From: Variovorax sp. TBS-050B
Lineage (GTDB): Bacteria > Pseudomonadota > Gammaproteobacteria > Burkholderiales > Burkholderiaceae_C
Assembly (NCBI RefSeq): GCF_029893635.1
Contig: NZ_JARXYR010000002.1
Coordinates: 620,001-684,000 of the forward strand
Direction: 5' to 3'
Length of the DNA stretch: 64,000 bases
Shown piece after piece: positions 1-7,925 of this stretch (positions within the stretch are counted from its first letter, which is position 1; every line of letters begins with the position of its first letter). The notes below the pieces were generated by a model. It ran no database searches. It was not told where the DNA came from and saw only the letters and a program-made list of their open reading frames with translations. The translations under genes were made by a program, and so were the position numbers.

Positions 1-1
1 C

Positions 2-160
2 GGCGAGGCCGGGCTGGTGACCGACCTCCGGCTCGGCCGCGAGCGGCTCTGGCAGTTCGACCCGACGCAGCTCGACGAAGCACGCCGCACGCTCGAAGTC
101 ATCGGGCGCCAGTGGGAAGCGGCTCTGGCGAAGCTGAAGGCCTTTGCCGAGTCGGACTGA
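2..160 (+). CDS. ArsR-family transcriptional regulator, C-terminal fragment
   Basis: The frame is open from the window edge and ends in TGA at 158-160, giving 52 residues. The segment AGLVTDLRLGRERLWQFD looks like the wing of an ArsR-type winged helix. It is followed by a long amphipathic helix (LDEARRTLEVIGRQWEAAL) like the dimerisation tail of ArsR regulators that accompany SRPBCC/AHSA1 genes. The recognition helix lies outside the window, so the ligand is unknown. Its last 62 bases overlap the end of the convergent oxidoreductase gene. Confidence 0.6.
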   Translation, partial: GEAGLVTDLRLGRERLWQFDPTQLDEARRTLEVIGRQWEAALAKLKAFAESD

Positions 161-743
161 ACTCCCGCGCGATCCGCGCGCCCAGCGCGCGCGCGATGCC
201 AAAGTTCTCGCCCCAGTCGCCGTCGGCCGGCTCGAGCAGCAGCTCGGAACGCGGCACCTGCGCACCGCAGTAGTCGAAGATGCCGTGGTCGATCTGGGTC
301 CTCATCGCGCCGAAGTAGCCGTGCCGCGCATAGGTGCGCCAGTCGGCGCCGCCGATCGCGGCCAGATACACGGGCAGGCGCTGCAGCTTCTTCGCGAGCG
401 GCTGGCCCGGCACCTCGTCGTAGGCCCAGCCGTTGGAGAACACGCGGTCGATCCAGCCCTTGAGCAGGCCCGGGAACGACCACCAGTACACCGGATAGAC
501 CAGCGCCAGCGCGTCCGCCCGGTCGATGCGTGCCTGCTCCGCGCGCACGTCGGCGCTCGGCGAGCGCCGCTCGCGGTGCACGGCGACATCGTGTTCGGTG
601 AAGCGCGGGTCGAAGCCTTCGGCGGCCAGGTCGGCCAGCTCGGCCGAATGGCCCGCGTCGCGCACGCCCTCGGCGATGCGCGCGGCGACGGCATGGGTGA
701 CGGAGGCGGGCCGCGGATGGGCCACGACGACGAGTGCGTGCAT
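99..743 (-). CDS. NAD(P)H-dependent quinone oxidoreductase, flavodoxin-like fold
   Basis: 214 residues. The N-terminus HALVVVAHPRPASVTHAVA is the phosphate-binding strand-loop of Flavodoxin_2 proteins (MdaB/KefF/NQO type). Residues around 80-100 carry the family motif YPVYWWSFPGLLKGWIDRVF, which lines the FMN site. The expected role is two-electron reduction of quinones or electrophiles by cytosolic NAD(P)H. The ATG has an AGGACA-type ribosome binding site 5-6 bases away. It is divergent from a TetR gene across an 89-bp gap holding a palindromic operator, so repression by that TetR protein and induction by a quinone-like compound is the likely circuit. The last ~20 residues look non-conserved and run antisense into the ArsR gene. 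Confidence 0.85.
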   Translation of the reverse strand: MHALVVVAHPRPASVTHAVAARIAEGVRDAGHSAELADLAAEGFDPRFTEHDVAVHRERRSPSADVRAEQARIDRADALALVYPVYWWSFPGLLKGWIDRVFSNGWAYDEVPGQPLAKKLQRLPVYLAAIGGADWRTYARHGYFGAMRTQIDHGIFDYCGAQVPRSELLLEPADGDWGENFGIARALGARIAREFSPTRQRPSASPEPLPTGAR

Positions 744-766
744 CGGATGTCCTTTCGTGATGGGCT

Positions 767-811
767 ATGTACGTTTGGTAGGTTTCCGTCTGCAATGTAC
801 CATTCGTACAT
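767..811. promoter_or_regulatory. Divergent promoter with paired TetR-type operators
   Basis: TGTAC-N5-GTACA is a perfect inverted repeat at 796-810. A degenerate copy, TGTACGTTTGGTA, begins at 768, so the two sites start 28 bp apart. Read as one large palindrome, the 14-base arms at 767-780 and 798-811 match at 12 positions. The sites lie between the oxidoreductase and the TetR gene and would control both. Binding by the neighbouring TetR protein is inferred from position and symmetry. Confidence 0.7.
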
Positions 812-832
812 AACCACGCCACGGATGCGCCT

Positions 833-1444
833 TTGACCACCGCCCCGCCCCGCCAACGCCTCGCCCGCGAAGACCGCTACCGGCAGCTGATCGCCTCGGC
901 ATGGACGCTCGTGAAGCACGAAGGGATGGATGCGCTCACGCTCGGGCGCCTGGCCGAGCAGGCCGGGGTCGCCAAGCCGGTCGTGTACGACCACTTCGGC
1001 AGCCGCAACGGACTGATCTCGGCGCTCTACCTCGACTTCGAGGCGCGCCAGGAAGCGATCATCGACGCCGCCATCGCAGCCACGCCGAAGCGGCTCGACG
1101 CGATGGCGAGCGTGATCGCCGCCACCTACGTGGACTGCGCGCTCGCGCAGGGCCGCGAGCTGCCGGGCATCGTCGGCGCACTGGCCGGCGCGCCCGAGCT
1201 CGAACTGGTGCGGCGCGAATGCGCCGATGCCTTCCACGAGAAATGCCGCCGCGTGCTGGCGCCGTTCGCGCCCGCGGGCCAGCTCGCGCCGCTGCGCGTG
1301 CGCGCCATGCTGGGCGCGGCCGAAGCGCTGTCGTACGCCGCGGTGGCGGGCGAGATCACGCCGGCGCAGGCCCGGGCCGAGCTGCAGGCCACGATCGCGC
1401 TGCTGGTCACGACGCCGAAGGCGCCGGCCCCGCACAAAAGCTGA
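833..1444 (+). CDS. TetR/AcrR-family transcriptional repressor
   Basis: 203 residues. The N-terminal helix-turn-helix is clear: a helix around YRQLIASAWTLVKHEG, then LTLGRLAEQAGVAKPVVYDHF as the turn and recognition helix. The C-terminal ~140 residues form the ligand-binding and dimer domain, which does not identify a ligand. The start is TTG at 833; the only nearby ATG (825) is out of frame. It is divergent from the quinone oxidoreductase and preceded by its probable operator, so it is likely autoregulated and repressing the oxidoreductase. Confidence 0.85.
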   Translation: MTTAPPRQRLAREDRYRQLIASAWTLVKHEGMDALTLGRLAEQAGVAKPVVYDHFGSRNGLISALYLDFEARQEAIIDAAIAATPKRLDAMASVIAATYVDCALAQGRELPGIVGALAGAPELELVRRECADAFHEKCRRVLAPFAPAGQLAPLRVRAMLGAAEALSYAAVAGEITPAQARAELQATIALLVTTPKAPAPHKS

Positions 1445-1468
1445 CGCAGGCGTTACGCTCGGCTCCTC

Positions 1469-1960
1469 ATGCCCCGCTCACCGAAGACCCCTCCCGCCAG
1501 GACCGAGCCGGCGCCCGGCCCGGCCGGCAAGCACGACCGGCTCGACGCCCGCGTGCTCGAAGCCTTCGTCGGCTACAACGCGCGCCGCGCGTGGCTGATC
1601 GTGAGCGACGTGTTCGCCGAGCGCATGGCGCCCTACGGGCTCAAGCAGATCGACTTCTCGGTGCTCTCGCTGCTGGCCCACAACCCCGGCGCCACCTCGC
1701 GCCAGCTCTGCAACACGCTGGACATCCTGCCGCCCAACCTCGTGAGCCTGGTCTCCACGCTCGACAGCCGCGGGCTCATCGAGCGCCGGCCGCATCCGCA
1801 CGACGGCCGTGCGGTCGGCCTGCATCTCACCGAGGCCGGCGAGAAGCTGATCCGCGAGGCCGAGCAGACCGTGATGCAGCTCGAAGCCGACGCGAGCGCA
1901 CGCCTCACGCTGCGCGAGCGCGAGACGCTGATCCGGCTGCTGCAGAAGATCTATCTCTGA
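1469..1960 (+). CDS. MarR-family transcriptional regulator
   Basis: 163 residues. The winged helix is visible: FSVLSLLAHNPGATSRQLCNTL, then the recognition helix PPNLVSLVSTLDSRGLIERR, and the wing RPHPHDGRAVGLHLTEAG with the typical D-R pair. N- and C-terminal helices form the dimer interface. It follows the TetR gene after 24 bp and may be co-transcribed with it. MarR proteins usually sense phenolic or oxidised compounds, which would suit the nearby quinone reductase, but the ligand is not shown by the sequence. Confidence 0.85.
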   Translation: MPRSPKTPPARTEPAPGPAGKHDRLDARVLEAFVGYNARRAWLIVSDVFAERMAPYGLKQIDFSVLSLLAHNPGATSRQLCNTLDILPPNLVSLVSTLDSRGLIERRPHPHDGRAVGLHLTEAGEKLIREAEQTVMQLEADASARLTLRERETLIRLLQKIYL

Positions 1961-1973
1961 CGCGGGGCGGCCG

Positions 1974-2636
1974 CTACAGGCCGCGCTCCACCATGTCGAT
2001 GAGCTGCTGGCCGAGCGCATGGATGGCCGCCGCATCCATCGCCTTGAGCGGCCCGTCGATGATGAGCAGCGCAAGCCCGTGCACGGCCGACCACGCGAGG
2101 TACTCGGCATTCGGGCGGCGCGCGGGATCGAGCACGCCGGCTTCCACGAGCCGGTCGATCGCGGTGCCGAGCAGCTGGAACGGATCGAGGCCGCCCGGGC
2201 CCGCGCTGCCCGGCCCCACGTCGCCGGCCGCTTCATCGGACGAGACCACGAAGGCGGTGCGGAACAGCCCCGGCTCCGCCTGCGCGAAGCGCAGGTAGGC
2301 GGTGCCGATGGCGCGCACCCGCGCACGCGCGAAGTCGGCGGGCGGCTGATCGCGCGGAAGCACCGCGAGTGCCTGTTCCATCGCCACCGCCGCGGCCGAG
2401 AGCGCCGCCGCACGCACCGCGAGCAGCAGCTCGCGCCGGCTCGCGAAATGGCGATAGGCCGCGTTCGGCACCACGCCCGCGCGCCGCGTCACCTCGCGCA
2501 GCGCCACCGCCTCGGGGCCGCCGTCGCGCGCCAGCTCGATGCCCGCATCGAGCAGCGCCCGCCGCAGGTCCCCATGCCGGTAGGTGCTGCGCGCGGCAGG
2601 CGGTGTGGGGGCGGGGGGAACGACGCGCGGGCTCAT
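1974..2636 (-). CDS. TetR/AcrR-family transcriptional regulator
   Basis: 220 residues from the ATG at 2636, chosen because GGAG lies about 9 bases upstream; two in-frame ATGs (2651, 2666) overlap the operator and are less likely. The HTH is RRALLDAGIELARDG, then LREVTRRAGVVPNAAYRHF. The C-terminal half resembles the TetR_C domain found in regulators of drug-efflux genes. It is divergent from a VOC-VOC-MFS-DUF1428 operon, with two matched palindromes in the shared promoter, so it probably represses that operon. Confidence 0.85.
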   Translation of the reverse strand: MSPRVVPPAPTPPAARSTYRHGDLRRALLDAGIELARDGGPEAVALREVTRRAGVVPNAAYRHFASRRELLLAVRAAALSAAAVAMEQALAVLPRDQPPADFARARVRAIGTAYLRFAQAEPGLFRTAFVVSSDEAAGDVGPGSAGPGGLDPFQLLGTAIDRLVEAGVLDPARRPNAEYLAWSAVHGLALLIIDGPLKAMDAAAIHALGQQLIDMVERGL

Positions 2637-2651
2637 CGGAAGAATCTCCAT

Positions 2652-2698
2652 GTGGACAGTGTCCATTATGTCTGCTATTCTTTGTGGACGGTGTACAC
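2652..2698. promoter_or_regulatory. Two matched palindromic operators between TetR and VOC/MFS operon
   Basis: GTGGACAGTGTCCAT (2652-2666) and GTGGACGGTGTACAC (2684-2698) share the frame GTGGAC-N2-TGT-N-CA. They start 32 bp apart, about three helical turns. The proximal copy sits just upstream of the TetR start codon, so binding should shut off both directions. The assignment to the adjacent TetR protein is inference. Confidence 0.75.
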
Positions 2699-2762
2699 AA
2701 ACTAGGTATTCCGTATTCGCGCAGGGTCTGCGCCCTTCTTCATCCCGTCCAAAGGAGTCGCC

Positions 2763-3194
2763 ATGAAAGTCCAGTCCTATCTCTCCTTCGAAGGCCGTTG
2801 CGACGAAGCGATCGCTTTCTACAAGAAGGCGCTTGGCGCCGAGGTGGTCCAGCTCATGCGCTACAGCGAAGCGCCCCCCATGCCCGCGTCCGACATGGAG
2901 GACGGCTGCGGCGGTGCCACGCCGGCGGCCGACAAGGTGATGCATTCCGTGCTGCGCGTCGGCGAGACCGAGCTGATGCTGTCCGACGGACGGTGTTCGG
3001 GGCAGGCGGAGTTCAAGGGCATCATGCTGTCGATCACCGCGTCCACCGATGCCGACGCGCGCAAGTGGTTCGATGCGCTCGCCGAAGGCGGCCAGGTGAT
3101 GCAGCCGCTGACGCAGACCTTCTTCACCTCGAGCTTCGGCATGCTCACCGACCGCTTCGGCGTGGGCTGGCTCATGGTCGTCGCGGCCGCCTGA
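2763..3194 (+). CDS. VOC-family protein, PhnB-like
   Basis: 143 residues. It opens with the PhnB/YjdN pattern of a vicinal-oxygen-chelate fold (YLSFEGRCDEAIAFYKKAL) and has further motifs KVMHSVLRVGETELMLSD and DRFGVGWLMV. These proteins are small cytosolic dimers related to glyoxalase and bleomycin-resistance proteins; the substrate is unknown. It is first in an operon with a second VOC gene, an MFS exporter and a DUF1428 gene. It has a clear ribosome binding site (AAAGGAG). Confidence 0.8.
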   Translation: MKVQSYLSFEGRCDEAIAFYKKALGAEVVQLMRYSEAPPMPASDMEDGCGGATPAADKVMHSVLRVGETELMLSDGRCSGQAEFKGIMLSITASTDADARKWFDALAEGGQVMQPLTQTFFTSSFGMLTDRFGVGWLMVVAAA

Positions 3195-3212
3195 TACGGA
3201 GGAAACAGCACC

Positions 3213-3632
3213 ATGTCTCCCATCCACGCCTACCTCACCTTCGACGGCAACGCCGCCGAAGCCATGCGCTTCTACGAAAAGACGCTCGGCGGCACCATCC
3301 ATATGATGATGACCGTCGGCGAGACGCCCGACGCCGCGCACTTTCCGCCCGAGGCGCGCCACCGCATCATGCATGCCGCGCTCGCCTACGGCGACGGCAT
3401 GCTCATGGCCTCCGACACCATGCCGGGCCAGACCTACGAGGGCATGAAGGGCTTCGGCGTCGCCCTCACGCTCGACACCGTGGCCGAAGGCAAGCGCGTG
3501 TTCGACGCCTTCGCCGAGGGCGGCCACGTCGGCATGCCGTTCGAGAAGACCTTCTGGGTCGAGGGCTTCGGCATGGTAACCGACCGCTTCGGCACCCCGT
3601 GGCTCATCAACGGCGGCAAGCCGCTCGTCTGA
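3213..3632 (+). CDS. VOC-family protein, PhnB-like (second copy)
   Basis: 139 residues. It is paralogous to the upstream gene: both start with a Y-L-(S/T)-F-(E/D)-G motif and end with DRFG(V/T)xWL(M/I). The central part differs enough that the duplication looks old. Ribosome binding site GGAGG lies 18 bp after the first VOC stop. The function is unknown; binding or modifying the molecule exported by the next gene is a context guess. Confidence 0.8.
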   Translation: MSPIHAYLTFDGNAAEAMRFYEKTLGGTIHMMMTVGETPDAAHFPPEARHRIMHAALAYGDGMLMASDTMPGQTYEGMKGFGVALTLDTVAEGKRVFDAFAEGGHVGMPFEKTFWVEGFGMVTDRFGTPWLINGGKPLV

Positions 3633-3656
3633 GTTCTTTCTGCAGGAAATCCATCC

Positions 3657-5156
3657 ATGACCGACACACTCGACAACAACAACCGCAAGCGCTGGCTCGC
3701 ACTGATGGTGCTGTGCCTCGGCGTGCTGATGATCGTGCTCGACACCACGATCGTGAACGTGGCGCTGCCCTCGATCCGCACCGACCTGGGCTTCACCGAA
3801 ACCTCGCTGGTCTGGGTGGTGAACGCCTACATGCTGACCTTCGGCGGCTTCCTGCTTCTCGGCGGCCGGCTCGGCGACCTCTACGGCCACCGCCGGATGT
3901 TCCTGGTCGGGCTGGTGCTGTTCACGCTGGCGTCGCTGGCCTGCGGCATCGCGGGCTCGCAGGCCATGCTGGTGGCGGCGCGCGCGGTGCAGGGGCTGGG
4001 CGGCGCGGTGGTCTCGGCCGTGTCGCTCTCGCTGATCATGAACCTCTTCACCGAGCCGGCCGACCGCGCCAAGGCGATGGGGGTCTACGGCTTCGTCTGC
4101 GCCGGCGGCGGCAGCATCGGCGTGCTGCTCGGCGGCCTGCTCACGAGCACGCTGAGCTGGCACTGGATCTTCCTGGTCAACCTGCCGATCGGCGTGGCGG
4201 TGTATGCGCTGTGCGTGGCGCTGCTGCCCAAGGCGCGCGGCCATGCCCACGGCGAGAAGCTCGACGTGGCCGGCGCGGTCGCGGTCACGCTGTCGCTGAT
4301 GCTCGCGGTGTATGCGGTGGTCAACGGCAACGAGGCCGGCTGGCAGTCGGCGCAGACGCTCGGGCTGCTGGGCGCGGCGGCGGTGCTGATGGTGCTGTTC
4401 ATCGCCATCGAAGCGAAGGTGCAGCATCCGCTGATGCCGCTCGGCCTGTTCCGGCTGCGCAGCGTGTCGGTGTCGAACGTGGTGGGCGTGCTCTGGGCGG
4501 CCGCGATGTTCGCGTGGTTCTTCATCTCGGCGCTCTACATGCAGCTGGTGCTCGGCTACACGCCGATGCAGATCGGCCTCGCCTTCCTGCCGGCCAACCT
4601 GCTGATGGCGGTGTTCTCGCTCGGCCTGTCGGCCAAGCTGGTGATGCGCTTCGGCATCCGCCGGCCGCTCGCCGGTGGCCTCGGGCTCGCGGCCGTCGGT
4701 CTTGCGCTCTTTGCATGGGCACCGGTGAACGGCGGCTTCGCGCTGCACGTGCTGCCCGGGATGCTGCTGCTCGGTCTCGGCGCCGGCATGGCCTTCAATC
4801 CGCTGCTGCTCGCGGCGATGAGCGAAGCCAGCCCCACCGAATCAGGGCTGGCCTCGGGCGTGGTGAACACCGCCTTCATGATGGGCGGCGCGCTCGGCCT
4901 GGCCGTGCTCGCGAGCGCCGCGGCGGCGCGCACGGGGGCGATGACGGCCGCCGGGGCGCAGTTGCCGCTCGCGCTGACCGGCGGCTACAACCTCGCGTTC
5001 CTGATCGGCGCGGTGTTCGCGGCCGTGGCGGCGCTGCTCGGCGGGCTGCTGCTGCGCACCGCATCGCCGGCATCCGCGCAGCACCACAACGACAACAACA
5101 CCCAGAACGACGAAGGGGCGTCCACCGGCGCGGCCAGCCGTGCCACGGCGTCCTGA
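3657..5156 (+). CDS. MFS drug/proton antiporter, DHA2 (EmrB/QacA) family
   Basis: 499 residues with about 14 predicted membrane helices. The N-terminus has the DHA2 signature LDTTIVNVALPSI in helix 1. Motif A appears as LLLGGRLGDLYGHRRMF between helices 2 and 3, and the antiporter motif C region as GFVCAGGGSIGVLLGGLL. It should export hydrophobic or aromatic compounds across the inner membrane using the proton gradient. The hydrophilic C-terminus ends in an Asn/Asp/Ser-rich tail. It lies 24 bp after the second VOC gene. Confidence 0.9.
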   Translation: MTDTLDNNNRKRWLALMVLCLGVLMIVLDTTIVNVALPSIRTDLGFTETSLVWVVNAYMLTFGGFLLLGGRLGDLYGHRRMFLVGLVLFTLASLACGIAGSQAMLVAARAVQGLGGAVVSAVSLSLIMNLFTEPADRAKAMGVYGFVCAGGGSIGVLLGGLLTSTLSWHWIFLVNLPIGVAVYALCVALLPKARGHAHGEKLDVAGAVAVTLSLMLAVYAVVNGNEAGWQSAQTLGLLGAAAVLMVLFIAIEAKVQHPLMPLGLFRLRSVSVSNVVGVLWAAAMFAWFFISALYMQLVLGYTPMQIGLAFLPANLLMAVFSLGLSAKLVMRFGIRRPLAGGLGLAAVGLALFAWAPVNGGFALHVLPGMLLLGLGAGMAFNPLLLAAMSEASPTESGLASGVVNTAFMMGGALGLAVLASAAAARTGAMTAAGAQLPLALTGGYNLAFLIGAVFAAVAALLGGLLLRTASPASAQHHNDNNTQNDEGASTGAASRATAS

Positions 5157-5226
5157 GGGCGGCGCGCGCATCCCGCCTCCGCGCTTTCCCTTCTTTCTTT
5201 TTCCGTTGCAACCAAGGAGATTTCCC

Positions 5227-5586
5227 ATGGCCCGCTATATCGATGGTTTCGTCGTGCCCATTCCCGCCAACAACGTCGAGGCGTACCGCAAGCTCGCCCG
5301 CAAGGCCGGCAAGATCTGGATGGAATACGGTGCGCTCGAATTCGTGGAGTGCATTGCCGACGACGTGAAGCCCGGCAAGTACACGTCCTTTCCGCAGAGC
5401 GTGAAGCAGAAGGCCGACGAGACCGTGGCCTTCTCGTGGATCGTGTTCAAGTCGCGCAAGCACCGCGACGCGGTCAACGCCAAGGTGATGGCCGATCCGC
5501 GCCTCGCCGCGATGGACCCGAAGACCATGCCCTTCGACGCCAAGCGCATGATCTTCGGCGGCTTCAAGCCGATCGTCGAGTTTTGA
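5227..5586 (+). CDS. DUF1428 family protein (YbaA-like)
   Basis: 119 residues, matching the YbaA/DUF1428 family end to end: YIDGFVVPIPANNVEAYRKLA at the N-terminus, FSWIVFKSRKHRDAVN in the middle, and FGGFKPIVE near the C-terminus. The fold is a ferredoxin-like alpha/beta dimer of unknown biochemical role. The start is set by AAGGAG seven bases upstream of the ATG. It is last in the operon controlled by the divergent TetR gene. Confidence 0.85.
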   Translation: MARYIDGFVVPIPANNVEAYRKLARKAGKIWMEYGALEFVECIADDVKPGKYTSFPQSVKQKADETVAFSWIVFKSRKHRDAVNAKVMADPRLAAMDPKTMPFDAKRMIFGGFKPIVEF

Positions 5587-5610
5587 ACCACCCCCGTCCC
5601 TCGCGCACTT

Positions 5611-5690
5611 CGTATCGCTCGACTCCCCCCTCGAGGGGGCAACACCAGCGGCCCGGCAAAGCCGGTTCCGCGGTGTTCCTGGCTGATTCG
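5611..5690. repeat. Palindromic intergenic element (REP-like)
   Basis: The element consists of a 14-bp perfect palindrome CCCCCTCGAGGGGG (5626-5639) followed by a nested hairpin at 5641-5677: an outer stem AACACC/GGTGTT and an inner stem CCGGC-AAA-GCCGG. It lies between a stop codon and the end of a convergent gene, a typical place for REP-type elements. From memory, very similar sequences are common between Variovorax and other Comamonadaceae genes; only one copy was seen in this window. Confidence 0.6.
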
Positions 5691-5703
5691 CCGCTCCGCG
5701 CGC

Positions 5704-6462
5704 TCAGCCCAGAAAGCCGTCGTAGACGAGCTTGAGGCCGGTCAGCAGCATGCCGAGGTACACGAAGCGATAGAACCACGTCGCGTCGATGCGCCGTGCG
5801 ATGCGGATGCCGACCCACACGCCGAAGGGCGCGAGCGGCATCAGTACGACGGAGGTGGCGAGCGTGCGCAGGTCGATCAGGCCTAGCCATGCGTAGGGGA
5901 TCCACTTGCTCAGGTTCACCACGAAGAAGAAGTAGGCCATCGTCGCGGTGAACACCACCGGCTTGAGCCGCAGCGGAATCACGTAGGCATTGACCGGCGG
6001 ACCGCCCGCGTGCGCGATGAAGCTCGTGAAGCCCGACACCGCCGTGAGCGCCGCACCCACCGCGCGCGAAGGCAGCGGATCGTCGGGCTTGGGCGGGAAC
6101 ACCAGCCGCTGCGCGAGGAACAGCAGCGTGAACACGCCGACGATGCCCGCGACCGTGTGCGCCGACAGCACGCGAAACAGCAGCGTGCCGATGAGCGTGC
6201 CGAGCAGGCCGAACGGAATCAGGAACTTGAGCAGCGCGCGGTCGAAGTCGCGGCGGAAGGCCGCGATGCCCAGCACGTCCATCAGCAGCAGCAGCGGCAT
6301 CAGGATCGCCGCCGCCTGCGGCACGGTCACGGCCAGCGCCATCAGCGGCACCGCGAGCGAGCCGAAGCCGGCACCGAAGCCGCTCTTGCTGATGCCGAGC
6401 AGCAGCACGGCGGGAATGGCGACCGCATAGAAATGCGGGTCGGTGATCAGGGGAAAGACCAT
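5704..6462 (-). CDS. Sulfite exporter TauE/SafE (TSUP) family permease
   Basis: 252 residues with about eight predicted membrane segments. Family features include the early GISKSGFGAGFGSLAVPLMAL motif after helix 1 and the second-half repeat GFTSFIAHAGGPPVNAY. TSUP proteins carry sulfonates, sulfite or organic anions across the inner membrane. The start at 6462 gives a hydrophobic N-terminus beginning MVFPLITDPHFYAVAIPA. There is no co-transcribed metabolic gene to name the substrate. Confidence 0.88.
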   Translation of the reverse strand: MVFPLITDPHFYAVAIPAVLLLGISKSGFGAGFGSLAVPLMALAVTVPQAAAILMPLLLLMDVLGIAAFRRDFDRALLKFLIPFGLLGTLIGTLLFRVLSAHTVAGIVGVFTLLFLAQRLVFPPKPDDPLPSRAVGAALTAVSGFTSFIAHAGGPPVNAYVIPLRLKPVVFTATMAYFFFVVNLSKWIPYAWLGLIDLRTLATSVVLMPLAPFGVWVGIRIARRIDATWFYRFVYLGMLLTGLKLVYDGFLG

Positions 6463-6577
6463 GGAACGGGCAGCGGCAGGGCAGAAAAATGCCCGCGCGG
6501 CATCGGCAGGCGGCGGGCCGTCCGAGCGTAGCAGGATGCCGGCGGGCTTGCTGGCGGCGGCGCGCCCTGCCGAAAAC

Positions 6578-6623
6578 TGTGCGCAAACGCACAGCGCGCG
6601 CCGCGGCCGCCGCGCACACTGCA
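6578..6623 (+). promoter_or_regulatory. Crp-like palindrome and downstream CACACTGCA box before doxX
   Basis: TGTGCGCAAACGCACA (6578-6593) is a 16-bp inverted repeat with the TGTG-N8-CACA frame of Crp-family sites. CACACTGCA follows at 6615-6623. The same two boxes with the same 36-bp offset occur before the DUF4148 gene at 9594-9639. This suggests a shared promoter or operator. The binding protein is not known; the Crp/Fnr regulator encoded at 7121-7873 is a candidate. Confidence 0.5.
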
Positions 6624-6676
6624 CGGACCCTTGCCGCAGCCGCGGCACACCTCCCCGACCGCTACAAGGAATTCCC

Positions 6677-7114
6677 ATGGACCCCCGGGCCGCCACCGCC
6701 ACACCTTCCCTCGCGACCTCCGACGATGCCGGCAAGCTGCTGCTGCGCGTGGCCATCGGCGTGCTGGTGCTGCTGCACGGCATCTTCAAGCTCTCGGCCG
6801 GCGTGGGCTTCATCGCGGGCATGCTGGCCAAGGCCGGCTTGCCGGGCGGGCTCGCCTACCTGGTGTACGTGGGCGAGATCGTGGCGCCGCTGCTCATGAT
6901 CGCCGGCCTCTGGACCCGCGCCGCCGCGGCCGTGGTCGTGGTGAACATGCTGTTCGCCCTCGGCCTGGTCCACATGGCCGACCTGTTCGCGCTGACCAAG
7001 CAGGGCGGCTGGGCGCTCGAACTGCAGGGCCTGTACCTGTTCGGCGCGCTCGCCGTGGTGCTGCTGGGCGCGGGCCGCTTCGGCATCGGCGGCGTGCGCG
7101 GCCGCTGGAACTGA
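6677..7114 (+). CDS. DoxX family membrane protein
   Basis: 145 residues with four predicted membrane helices. The DoxX pattern is clear: LLLRVAIGVLVLLHGIFKL in helix 1, then VYVGEIVAPLLMIAGLWTR in helix 2. Family members include subunits of thiosulfate:quinone oxidoreductase and unrelated membrane proteins linked to redox stress. No partner subunit lies nearby. AAGGA precedes the ATG. It is convergent with the Crp/Fnr gene, 6 bp away. Confidence 0.85.
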   Translation: MDPRAATATPSLATSDDAGKLLLRVAIGVLVLLHGIFKLSAGVGFIAGMLAKAGLPGGLAYLVYVGEIVAPLLMIAGLWTRAAAAVVVVNMLFALGLVHMADLFALTKQGGWALELQGLYLFGALAVVLLGAGRFGIGGVRGRWN

Positions 7115-7120
7115 GCGGGC

Positions 7121-7873
7121 TCAGGCAGCGTCGCCGCGCACCTGCGCGACCATGCGCTCGAGCCGCGCCACGTCGGCCACGACGAGCGCGCGCTCTTCCT
7201 TGCGCAGCACGCCGTCGCGCGCGAGCACGTTGAGTTCGCGCGTCACCTGCTCGCGGTTGGTGCTGATCTGGCCGGCAAGCGCCGCATGCTTCGGCGCCGG
7301 TGCGAGCCGCGCCTGGTTGTCCGCGACGCCGGCCGCGCGCGCCAGGCGCAGCAGCTCGGCATGCAGCCGGTTCTGCACGCCCAGGGTGCTCAGGTCGATC
7401 ACGCGCTCGGACAGCTGCCGCACCAGCGACGCGAGCCGCTGCATCACGCGGCCGGCCACCAGCGGCTCCTCGCGCAGCAGCGCCAGGAAGGCCGCGCGGT
7501 CGAGGCTCGCGACCACGCAGGGCTCGAGCGTGACCACGTCGGCCGAGCGCGGACCGCCGTCGATGGCCGCGATGTCGCCGAAGTGCTCGCCGGCCTCCGA
7601 GTCGCGGAAGGTCACCTGGCGCCCGTTGGCCGAATAGGTCGTCACCCGCACGCGGCCGGAGACCAGCAGGAACACCTCGCCCTGCGGCTGGGCGCGCAGC
7701 AGCAGCGGCTTGCCGCCTTCCACGCTGTGCCAGAGGCACTGGCCCGCCAGCTCGTCGAGGCGCCGGTCCGGCAGCCCCTGCAGCAGCGCGATCCGCCGCA
7801 GCGCGAGGCTGGAGCGTGCCGCCGCGGTGGCGGCCGCGCGGGTGGAAGAAGGGGAGTTCGACGGTGGGGCCAT
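7121..7873 (-). CDS. Crp/Fnr-family transcriptional regulator
   Basis: 250 residues. An N-terminal cyclic-nucleotide-binding beta-roll (about residues 25-140) contains SVEGGKPLLLRAQPQGEVFL and GEHFGDIAAIDGGPRSADVV, which resembles the phosphate-binding cassette (FGDIA-x-IDGGPRSA). A dimer helix follows, then a Crp-type HTH (KHAALAGQISTNREQVTREL, residues ~195-215). No Fnr-type cysteines are seen, so cAMP or cGMP sensing is more likely than an Fe-S cluster. It is divergent by 52 bp from a predicted nucleotide cyclase, suggesting that the two form a signal-effector pair. Confidence 0.88.
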   Translation of the reverse strand: MAPPSNSPSSTRAAATAAARSSLALRRIALLQGLPDRRLDELAGQCLWHSVEGGKPLLLRAQPQGEVFLLVSGRVRVTTYSANGRQVTFRDSEAGEHFGDIAAIDGGPRSADVVTLEPCVVASLDRAAFLALLREEPLVAGRVMQRLASLVRQLSERVIDLSTLGVQNRLHAELLRLARAAGVADNQARLAPAPKHAALAGQISTNREQVTRELNVLARDGVLRKEERALVVADVARLERMVAQVRGDAA

Positions 7874-7925
7874 GGGAGGTCGCGGGGCGCGCGCATTATG
7901 CTTGCGAGCCCCTCCGACTCCCCGC

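Noticed and set aside
1974..4748. A 924-codon open frame on the minus strand opposite the MFS and VOC genes
   Set aside because: Only its last 220 codons look like protein (the TetR regulator). The rest is His/Arg/Gln-rich antisense of clear plus-strand genes.
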